A DNA stretch of 5,395 bases, taken from contig JAHZIZ010000137.1 in the NCBI GenBank assembly GCA_022601215.1, positions 1 through 5,395 on the forward strand, given 5' to 3'. Shown in pieces: positions 1 through 5,395 of the stretch (the stretch's first letter is position 1; each line of letters starts with the position of its first letter). The notes beneath the pieces were generated by a model. That model had not been told where the DNA came from. It ran no database searches and saw only the letters and a list, made by a program, of their open reading frames with translations. The DNA comes from Bacteroidota bacterium. Its GTDB lineage: Bacteria; Bacteroidota; Bacteroidia; Flavobacteriales; Flavobacteriaceae. Position numbers and translations under genes: made by a program.

Positions 1-44
1 AATTTAGCTGTATGAACAATTCTTTCTCTTGTTAAATAAGTTCG

Positions 45-104
45 GGGGTCAGGCCTAGACTTTTGAGAAAACTGTCAAAAGTCTAGGCCTGACCCCTCTT
101 TTTT
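45..104 (+). terminator. Perfect 22-bp hairpin with T-rich tail; probable Rho-independent terminator or REP-like palindrome
   Basis: Bases 45-66 are the exact reverse complement of 75-96, with an 8-base loop (67-74). A G-U pair at 44/97 could extend the stem. The base of the stem is GC-rich (GGGGTCAGGCCTAGAC) and the right arm is followed by TCTTTTTT (97-104). This is the form of an intrinsic terminator for a plus-strand gene that would end at or before the left edge. No T-run follows on the minus strand. A perfect 22-bp stem is long for an ordinary terminator. Its GGGGTCAGG start resembles, from memory, palindromes found near REP-associated (IS200-like) transposases, so a dispersed repeat is the main alternative. 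Confidence 0.6.
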
Positions 105-448
105 CTGAAGTTACAAGAAGGAGTGAGACGCACCATACCACTTCAAATTTGTATGTGTACGGGACAAAAAGTCTTGACTTTCGTGCTCTTTGGAGCATCT
201 TTGTACGCTTTGTAAGTCCTAAGAAGCTTCACAGCGCTCAAACTATTACTACTTTTAAAAACCAAATAGACCTATTTAAGGCTATTTATTTGGATAAACT
301 ACTACAGGCTTTCTTACCTAAAGTAAGTACTCATCGTACACCCTTTTCCAGTTTATACATCGCATAGGACTTGTATTTAGTCTATGCTAGAATGCCTATG
401 AGCGCATTCATTGATACAACAAATGTCTCATCATTTATTAGTACCATT
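105..448. other. Stretch without a convincing gene
   Basis: No RNA gene, repeat array or clear promoter is seen here. On the plus strand the reading frame of the following 60-residue gene stays open from base 59 to 364, is broken by one TAG at 365-367, and then continues to 631. Within it the only start before the TAG is a TTG at 149, giving a 72-residue product with no recognisable domain or signal. I therefore do not call it as a gene. It could be a non-coding leader or the decayed 5' part of a longer gene. A weak AT-rich imperfect inverted repeat lies at 262-293. The minus strand holds only very short frames. Confidence 0.5.
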
Positions 449-631
449 ATGTATAAACAAACGACTAAAAAAGGTTTGGAGAAATCCAGACGCCCATTTC
501 ATTGGATTAAAAGAAAACTAGTACTCATTATTACTGCCTTTATGATTGGTATGGGAAGTGTAATTAGTGAAAAAGATACAACATCAATTTGGAATCACGA
601 TAACACCGAACAAGAGGACAAGAGAGATTAA
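449..631 (+). CDS. Small single-span membrane protein, 60 residues, function unknown
   Basis: The product from ATG 449 has a basic N-terminus (residues 3-23, including KSRRPFHWIKRK), one hydrophobic segment at about 24-40 (LVLIITAFMIGMGSVIS) and a polar, acidic tail ending TEQEDKRD. This fits a small inner-membrane protein with its N-terminus inside. The hydrophobic stretch could instead be an uncleaved or cleaved signal sequence. The frame stays open further upstream, with ATG codons at 392 and 398 and a TTG at 371. I prefer 449 because the added 19-26 residues look unlike the rest and the basic-hydrophobic-acidic pattern starts there. No Shine-Dalgarno sequence is visible, which is normal for Bacteroidota. 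The stop TAA (629-631) lies inside a dyad. I do not recognise the family. The methyltransferase gene begins 63 bp downstream on the same strand. Confidence 0.55.
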   Translation: MYKQTTKKGLEKSRRPFHWIKRKLVLIITAFMIGMGSVISEKDTTSIWNHDNTEQEDKRD

Positions 632-654
632 TTGTAATGATCTTTTCAATTAAT
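627..654. repeat. AT-rich dyad ATTAATTG-N12-CAATTAAT
   Basis: Bases 627-634 (ATTAATTG) are the exact reverse complement of 647-654 (CAATTAAT), with a 12-base spacer. The left arm contains the stop codon of the 60-residue gene. The dyad covers the -33 part and most of the spacer of the possible methyltransferase promoter, a placement suited to a repressor operator. It could also be a weak hairpin at the 3' end of the upstream gene, but the stem is all AT except one pair and no strong T-run follows, so a terminator is less likely. Such AT-rich dyads also occur by chance. Confidence 0.35.
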
Positions 655-664
655 TCTATCTTTA
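632..664 (+). promoter_or_regulatory. Possible Bacteroidota-type promoter for the methyltransferase gene
   Basis: TTG at 632-634 and TATCTTTA at 657-664 are separated by 22 bases. The known Bacteroidota housekeeping promoter has TTTG near -33 and TAnnTTTG near -7; the -7 match here differs only in the last base. Transcription would start near 670 and leave a leader of about 25 bases before ATG 695. The match is partial, and read-through from the 60-residue gene remains possible. Confidence 0.3.
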
Positions 665-694
665 TGCACAACTTCATGAAGTCAAAATCCGTAT

Positions 695-1375
695 ATGAAA
701 AAAGAAACATCTAGCATAAAAAAACCATGGCCTACCAAGGCAGCTATGGAGCAGATATATGCTAAGAATCTTTGGGGTGGGGAAGAAGGTGATTTTTTTT
801 CCGGTATGGGCTCTCATGATATGTCACTTGTTAACCCCTATATTGATGTGGTTATTTCATTCTTTAAAACGCTGAAGAATCCGCCAATAGTTTGTGATTT
901 GGGTTGTGGAGATTTTAATGTTGGAAAACAATTAGCTCCCTATGCAAAACGATATATAGGAGTGGATATTGTGGCTAATCTAATGGCTCATAATCAAGAA
1001 CTCTTCCAAGAGAAAAACCTTGAATTTCATTGCCTCAATTTAGCAGAAGATGAATTACCAAAAGGTGATTGCGCTATCCTAAGACAGGTGCTTCAGCATC
1101 TATCCAATGCCGAAGTACAAGCAATTGTGAATAAGCTCTCTCAATACCAATATGTCATCCTAACGGAACACATCCCAGAAGGGGAATTTGCACCTAATAA
1201 AGATATTATTTCTGGGCAGGGCATCCGACTTAAAAAACAAAGCGGTGTTGACCTAGAAGCGCCTCCTTTTAATTTGGAGTTTAAAGAAAAAGAAGAGTTA
1301 ATGCGTGCTAGATCAGTTGGCAATAGGGGAATTATTGTGACTAAGTTATATACTATTCAAAATAATTCTATCTAG
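695..1375 (+). CDS. Class I SAM-dependent methyltransferase, substrate unknown
   Basis: The 226-residue soluble protein has a Rossmann-type methyltransferase core. Motif I is VCDLGCGDFNVG at residues 66-77, the glycine-rich loop that binds S-adenosylmethionine. YIGVDIV (87-93) ends the second strand, with D91 as the expected acidic residue contacting the ribose. GDCAILRQVLQHLSN (124-138) corresponds to the region around strand 4, and YVILTEHIP (153-161) to strand 5. The segment before the core contains NLWGGEEGDFFSGMGSHD (25-42), probably a substrate-side cap. The length is normal for a stand-alone small-molecule or protein methyltransferase, but nothing visible identifies the acceptor. ATG 695 is chosen because upstream ATGs at 664 and 676 are in another frame that stops at once. 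There is no Shine-Dalgarno sequence. The gene ends in an 8-bp tail-to-tail overlap with the minus-strand gene. An eight-T run (793-800) falls in FF codons, and the frame is intact. Confidence 0.88.
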   Translation: MKKETSSIKKPWPTKAAMEQIYAKNLWGGEEGDFFSGMGSHDMSLVNPYIDVVISFFKTLKNPPIVCDLGCGDFNVGKQLAPYAKRYIGVDIVANLMAHNQELFQEKNLEFHCLNLAEDELPKGDCAILRQVLQHLSNAEVQAIVNKLSQYQYVILTEHIPEGEFAPNKDIISGQGIRLKKQSGVDLEAPPFNLEFKEKEELMRARSVGNRGIIVTKLYTIQNNSI

Positions 1376-3095
1376 CGATACAAGGAGTTCCTGGAATTTC
1401 AGGGAAACCGCAACGCGAACAGGCTCCAATAGGACCGTATAAAGTATTCAAGAATCCCATTAGGCTAAATGAGTTGTTAGCAACTGCTAGTGTTTCCTTG
1501 AGATATCGATTTTGAGTACTTAGATTCATTTTATCAGATTTAGCATTTATCGCCGAAAGCATATTTTTAGTAATGACCTCTTTTACTAAATTACTAGCTT
1601 CGTTTTTAGTTAGTTGTTGTATCTGTTCAATTTCCAAATTAGACTTTAGTTCGTCCCAATTCTCAAGGGTACGGTTAATATCCAAAGTAGCGACTTGCCT
1701 CTCCAATTCAATTTGCAATGCTCTGTTTTCCTTGATTAGTTTCTGCTCTTCGACGGCCTGTTGTCTATCTACTTTAAGTTGCCTTTGTTTTTCTGCTTTC
1801 GCAATATCATGGTCAATCTTGGTTTTCCAACTGAATATTTTTGAAAAGGCCACCAATCTGCCAGTTTTTCCTGAATTATTGAAAAGGTCTTCTACTAAGC
1901 TATTTACATTAGATGTGTCATATAAGTATTCAGCAATAGTACTAATGGCTTCATCCAAGTAGTTGTTTAAAAGAGGGCTAATTGTTGGGCTAATTGCTCC
2001 CACAAACTTTAAATAGGCTGATTTCACCCCCTGCTGGGCCTCATTGGCCAGTATGGTCGCTTTTTTTGTTTTATTGATTTGAGCATCCGTTACAACTCTT
2101 GGGTTACTTTTAGTTTCATTGGAGGACTTTTTCTTGTTTCTATTCCATCTTTTAAATTCTCGATTCCAAGCATCTTTGGCAGCAGCATCTGATGCATACC
2201 TCTTCCTTAACGTAATTGGGTCTCGTGTAACGATACTTCTCATTCCAATCATTCTCATTACCTTATTTACATCCTTTTCTATCGTAATGGTATCTATAAG
2301 TTCTTCTTTGTCCAAGCTTTGAAAACTAGTTGTAAGACTGGTTTTACGACTTTGGTAAGGTTTCCATTTTTCCAACTCTAAATGTTCTTGTAAGGCCTTT
2401 GCTATCAGGGAAATTCGTTCCTGTTTTAACTGTTCTCGATACTGAACTTGATAAAAGTTAAAATAGGATTGTTCTAGTAGTTTTTCACAAGTCGTAGGCG
2501 CAAAAAATGAAAAACTTGTCACTACAATGATGATAAATGTCCCTTTTCCTATTCGTCCTTCCAGAGCTTTTAGTTTGGAGATCGGTTTCCAATTCGGTTT
2601 TTTTATAGCCACAATGAGTAATGCAATAATAATTAGGAGATAACTACCTAAACCTATTTCCGATAGGTACGTCAAATATTGACGGATCCATATTAGCCCT
2701 TTGTCCAACTGTAAGAGCCAATTGGGTACTTCTAAACCTTTGGGTTTATTGATAAAGTTGACCATGAGCTGCATAATAAATACAATTGCCAAACCGAGTG
2801 CTGTGGGCGACGCTAGATTTGAAATTAGGTTTTTAATCTTATTTCGAGAGCGTTTAAATAACCACCAAAAAAAACTCGATATGCCTAATAGATAAGTAAT
2901 AGGATAGAGCTCATTGGCAATTAGACCAGTGAATATGAGTAGTACGGAGGCAATAGGAATCCAATATTTTCTTCGGATTCTTTCTCCATTGTTATACTCA
3001 TAATTTCGGTCACAGGCAGAACAAGTGAATCGGATATGCTTGGTATCCGGAATCCTCATTCGATAATTACAATTAGGACAAAATATTACTTTCAT
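1368..3095 (-). CDS. Zinc-ribbon multi-span membrane protein with long helical C-terminal region, function unknown
   Basis: The 575-residue protein opens with a zinc ribbon, CPNC at residues 6-9 and CSAC at 25-28, followed by a short beta-like stretch. It resembles the MJ0042-type finger (CPNC-x-R-x-RIPD). Hydrophobic spans lie at about 44-61, 64-80, 98-115, 149-164 and 186-199; the last is short and less certain. Basic clusters at 39-43, 81-88 and 165-184 suggest a cytoplasmic ribbon. If all five spans are real, residues 200-575 would be periplasmic. That part is mainly helical, with a charged, glutamine-rich coiled-coil-like segment at about 428-475. It ends in CSRCG plus one more cysteine (C559, C562, C572), possibly a metal site or disulfide. 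ATG 3095 is required to keep the ribbon at the N-terminus. No enzyme motif is seen. It lies 140 bp downstream of the VWA/plug gene on the same strand, so co-transcription is plausible. Confidence 0.85.
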   Translation of the reverse strand: MKVIFCPNCNYRMRIPDTKHIRFTCSACDRNYEYNNGERIRRKYWIPIASVLLIFTGLIANELYPITYLLGISSFFWWLFKRSRNKIKNLISNLASPTALGLAIVFIMQLMVNFINKPKGLEVPNWLLQLDKGLIWIRQYLTYLSEIGLGSYLLIIIALLIVAIKKPNWKPISKLKALEGRIGKGTFIIIVVTSFSFFAPTTCEKLLEQSYFNFYQVQYREQLKQERISLIAKALQEHLELEKWKPYQSRKTSLTTSFQSLDKEELIDTITIEKDVNKVMRMIGMRSIVTRDPITLRKRYASDAAAKDAWNREFKRWNRNKKKSSNETKSNPRVVTDAQINKTKKATILANEAQQGVKSAYLKFVGAISPTISPLLNNYLDEAISTIAEYLYDTSNVNSLVEDLFNNSGKTGRLVAFSKIFSWKTKIDHDIAKAEKQRQLKVDRQQAVEEQKLIKENRALQIELERQVATLDINRTLENWDELKSNLEIEQIQQLTKNEASNLVKEVITKNMLSAINAKSDKMNLSTQNRYLKETLAVANNSFSLMGFLNTLYGPIGACSRCGFPEIPGTPCIAR

Positions 3096-3235
3096 TATTT
3101 CTAGAGGCCAGTGATGGTTACGTTTCCCTTTTTACTGAGTAACAGGCCCAATCTAAAATAAAAAGAAAGATGAATATATACCGATTGTCGGGTATTTTCT
3201 TGTCAACGCGCCATTGGAGTATATAGGCTAGCTCA
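3096..3235 (-). other. 140-bp gap between the two minus-strand genes
   Basis: No gene or strong terminator is seen. Reading on the minus strand, TTGACA (3206-3201) is followed after 20 bases by TATATA (3180-3175), and TATTTTAG (3160-3153) differs by one base from the Bacteroidota -7 consensus but has no TTG at the right distance. Neither is convincing. A small inverted repeat, CCGA-TTG-TCGG, lies at 3181-3191. The gap is long enough for a separate promoter, but the lack of a terminator leaves read-through from the upstream gene open. Confidence 0.4.
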
Positions 3236-5356
3236 TTATTTGGTTATTAACTGAACTAACTGTTCGTTACTGCCCTCTTGGTAGAGCTTAATCACTTTTT
3301 GTTCGGTGCGTTCTTGGGGTGTACCATAGTTGTGCTGAATAGTACACTTAAGTAGCGTAGGGGCTTTACTATTTTCAATTTTATTACCTAAATAATTCAC
3401 ATTGAACACCCATTCTCCTAAGACGCCTCCATCTATTTCAAATTCCTTTTGAGAAAAACCATACATCACTTCTTTTTCTATAAGTTCTGGATTTGCCATG
3501 GAATGTATCCAACGGGAATATCGTTTATCAGGATTGATAAATGTAAGCACAAACTCCGCATCTCGGTTACTCCAATCAATTACTATACGGGCCTTGAGGC
3601 TTTTCTTTTTCATGTGTTTTTCCGAGGTATTACTGAGGTCTAATTCCTCATAATGATCGGCAATTAAATTTCTAATTTCATTATCGGCAATGGTAGTTAA
3701 CTCGCTAAAATTTAGACTAGAATTTGCAGTTCCATTTTCTATAGCGAGCAATCGATTTAATGCTTCCTGATGATTATTCATAGCTTTATGAGCCATTGCC
3801 AAGTCTAAGTACGACTGTGTTTGTTGCGGGTATTTTGTAAGAAGGGTATATGCAATATCAAGCGCTAATTGATAATGCCCTACTTTATAAGATGTAAGCA
3901 ACAAAGCTCTTAACGCATCAAGTGAACTATCTCGTTCTAATACATTGTACGCTATTTGTTGCCCGAGACCAATGTTCATATTACTGAAATACTCATACAT
4001 ATCAGAAAAATACATGGGATGAGACCAGTAACTCTCACGCTGTTTCAAATAGAATTCATAACGTTCTGAAAGGTTTAATTTCCCTTGAAGTTCTTTAATG
4101 TAATTAGGTATTTCAGATTTTGCGGGTACTAATTCTTCTCCTTGGTATAAATTTTTAGGTTCTATTTTGTTTCCATAGGAATCGACACTTGCAGCACGAG
4201 CTTTTGTAGTAATTAAAATTACCCCATTTCTTCCCTCGGTTCCATAAAGAGATGCAGCTGCCATGCCTTTTAGAACAATAATGGACGCAACATTACGAGG
4301 AGTAACGATACCTTCTACACGTGTGTCTAAGGCCATAGGGGCACCATCAATTACCACTAGTGCATTTTGGGTTCCAAGATTAGAGGTTAGCCTTCCTGTC
4401 ATTTGTACATTACCCAAATCTTCTCCAACATTTACCCCTGCAAATTGCCCTCTAAGAGCATCTGCTAAGGTGAAATATCCCTTTATTTGTTCTTCGTCTA
4501 ACGAACTTGTTGCATATCCTAAGCTCCTTTTACTAGCGGTTCCAAGTCCAGTCTCTATTGCCTTTTCACTTTCCGCCACTTCTCTTTTTTTCTTAAGGTA
4601 GACTTCGTCCAACTGTTCAGCTTCTTCCGCAATCCAAAGATTTAAAATTCTATTTTCTCCAAGGATCTCAGTAGCTAGGGTTTCCCCAAAAGCCGTTACA
4701 ACTAGTTCGTCTCCTGGATTTCCTGTAATACTATACGTACCATCTGTCTTAACTTTGACTTTAGTTTTAGAATCCTTTATGGATATTGTAAGATTCTTTA
4801 AAGCAACAAGCGGAGAAAAGATGTTTCCAGTATAGTTGGGAGTTAGCGTTTTTTTATACACTTTACTGTCATGATTGTTTAGATTGATAAAGCGACCTTT
4901 GTTGGATAAGGCGAGAAATTGTAAGTTGGCAAGATCACAATTTTTAAGGCTATTTATGAGATACGGCTTCTCTCCGAGTGATTTCACATCTCGGAGAATG
5001 GATTCTTTCCCATCTGTAAAAATAAAGATAGTACCTTTTCCTAGTGCTGTAGATAGTTTATCATAGGCAGTGGCACCATCATAAGATACTTTCTTTAAAT
5101 CAGCTTTAATAGCGCTCCAATTACCTTGCTTTACTTCGAACTTTTTGTGTACTACATTTCTGCTGTTAAAATGTAACACAGTGACAGCCGTCTCAGGGTA
5201 TTTTATGAAATAACTAGATAGGAAATCTAATTCTGCCACAATGTTTCGGTCTTTCATAGATAGGGAGGTGTCCCACGCTATGGTAAGGCTTTGCTTGGCG
5301 GACAGATGAACACAAATAAAAAGAAAAAGTAGGAGAAGGAAAGGATTCGATTTCAT
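3236..5356 (-). CDS. Exported VWA - TonB plug - TPR - DUF2135-like multidomain protein without beta-barrel
   Basis: The 706-residue protein starts with a signal peptide (hydrophobic 5-18, likely cut after LSA, residue 20). A von Willebrand A domain spans about 22-160 with a full MIDAS: DTSLS (D29, S31, S33), T96 in DGATAYD, and D115 in FTDG. Residues 186-252 form a carboxypeptidase-regulatory-like beta domain ending LDEVYL, as found before SusC plugs. A TonB receptor plug follows at about 283-385, with TLADALRGQFAGVNV, ALVVIDGAP, and the SusC/RagA signature YGTEGRNGVILITTK (371-385). No barrel strands follow. Instead there are TPR-like helices at about 476-540 and a DUF2135-like beta domain at about 586-692 (RIVIDWSNRDAEF, FNVNYLGN, HNYGTPQERTEQKVI). 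It probably acts in the periplasm or at the outer membrane as a binding or scaffold protein; transport is unlikely. ATG 5356 is supported by the signal peptide and a -7 element 24 bp upstream. The ligand is unknown. Confidence 0.88.
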   Translation of the reverse strand: MKSNPFLLLLFLFICVHLSAKQSLTIAWDTSLSMKDRNIVAELDFLSSYFIKYPETAVTVLHFNSRNVVHKKFEVKQGNWSAIKADLKKVSYDGATAYDKLSTALGKGTIFIFTDGKESILRDVKSLGEKPYLINSLKNCDLANLQFLALSNKGRFINLNNHDSKVYKKTLTPNYTGNIFSPLVALKNLTISIKDSKTKVKVKTDGTYSITGNPGDELVVTAFGETLATEILGENRILNLWIAEEAEQLDEVYLKKKREVAESEKAIETGLGTASKRSLGYATSSLDEEQIKGYFTLADALRGQFAGVNVGEDLGNVQMTGRLTSNLGTQNALVVIDGAPMALDTRVEGIVTPRNVASIIVLKGMAAASLYGTEGRNGVILITTKARAASVDSYGNKIEPKNLYQGEELVPAKSEIPNYIKELQGKLNLSERYEFYLKQRESYWSHPMYFSDMYEYFSNMNIGLGQQIAYNVLERDSSLDALRALLLTSYKVGHYQLALDIAYTLLTKYPQQTQSYLDLAMAHKAMNNHQEALNRLLAIENGTANSSLNFSELTTIADNEIRNLIADHYEELDLSNTSEKHMKKKSLKARIVIDWSNRDAEFVLTFINPDKRYSRWIHSMANPELIEKEVMYGFSQKEFEIDGGVLGEWVFNVNYLGNKIENSKAPTLLKCTIQHNYGTPQERTEQKVIKLYQEGSNEQLVQLITK

Positions 5357-5379
5357 GAATTAATGAGTTTCTTCTTATT

Positions 5380-5387
5380 CAAAAATA
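5380..5387 (-). promoter_or_regulatory. Bacteroidota -7 promoter element upstream of the VWA/plug gene
   Basis: The minus strand reads TATTTTTG here, an exact match to the Bacteroidota housekeeping -7 element TAnnTTTG. It lies 23 bases before ATG 5356, so the transcript would have a short leader. The -33 TTTG element would fall beyond base 5395 and cannot be checked. If real, transcription of the two-gene minus-strand set begins here, without needing an upstream gene. Confidence 0.45.
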
Positions 5388-5395
5388 GGAAGAAG

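Noticed and set aside
262..293. Imperfect inverted repeat beginning CCAAATAG and ending TATTTGG
   Set aside because: The pairing needs a four-base bulge and is almost all AT, with no T-run or link to a gene end. Likely chance.
149..367. 72-residue plus-strand frame with TTG start
   Set aside because: It has no ATG, no recognisable domain, signal or promoter, and ends at an isolated TAG. Kept only as a possible relic in the findings.
793..800. Run of eight T residues inside the methyltransferase gene as a slippage site
   Set aside because: The frame is intact on both sides and the motifs downstream are in the same frame, so there is no sign of a programmed or accidental frameshift.
1573..1962. 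129-residue plus-strand frame opposite the zinc-ribbon gene
   Set aside because: It is rich in Ser, Cys and Leu and is the shadow of the coiled-coil-coding stretch. The minus-strand frame is much longer and has clear features.
3181..3191. CCGA-TTG-TCGG hairpin as a terminator between the two minus-strand genes
   Set aside because: The stem has only four pairs and no T-run follows on the minus strand.
3175..3206. TTGACA and TATATA on the minus strand as a sigma70-type promoter
   Set aside because: The 20-base spacing is too long for the classic form, and Bacteroidota use a different -7 element, which is absent at a suitable distance.
4202..4510. Calling the 706-residue gene a SusC/RagA TonB-dependent transporter because of its plug signature
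   Set aside because: The region after the plug is too short and lacks barrel-like strands, and the N-terminus is a VWA domain. The plug is a module in a different kind of protein.

Overview
The window looks like chromosomal DNA from a member of the Bacteroidota, probably Flavobacteriia. The base composition is AT-rich. The starts lack Shine-Dalgarno sequences. The first bases of a minus-strand gene are preceded by an exact match to the Bacteroidota -7 promoter element (TAnnTTTG). The largest gene carries a SusC/RagA-type TonB plug signature, which is typical of this phylum. No rRNA, tRNA, CRISPR array or intact insertion sequence is visible.

Layout. Bases 1-448 hold no convincing gene, but contain a perfect 22-bp hairpin followed by a T-rich run (45-104). 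Two plus-strand genes follow: a 60-residue single-span membrane protein (449-631) and a class I SAM-dependent methyltransferase (695-1375). Between them lies an AT-rich dyad that overlaps a possible promoter. From 1368 to 5356 two large minus-strand genes run towards the methyltransferase. In transcription order these are a 706-residue exported protein (3236-5356) and a 575-residue zinc-ribbon membrane protein (1368-3095), separated by 140 bp. The methyltransferase and the zinc-ribbon gene converge and overlap by 8 bp at their stop codons.

Function. The most unusual gene is the 706-residue protein. It combines a signal peptide, a von Willebrand A domain with a complete metal-binding MIDAS motif, a carboxypeptidase-regulatory-like beta domain, a TonB receptor plug with no beta-barrel, TPR-like helices and a C-terminal DUF2135-like (YfaP-type) domain. 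It is therefore probably a periplasmic or outer-membrane-associated binding protein and not a transporter. Its downstream neighbour has an N-terminal MJ0042-like zinc ribbon, about five membrane spans, a long helical region and a cysteine-containing tail. The charge pattern suggests the long C-terminal part faces the periplasm, the compartment of the VWA/plug protein. A shared role for the two is an inference from position and predicted location only. Nothing in the sequence ties the methyltransferase or the 60-residue protein to that pair.
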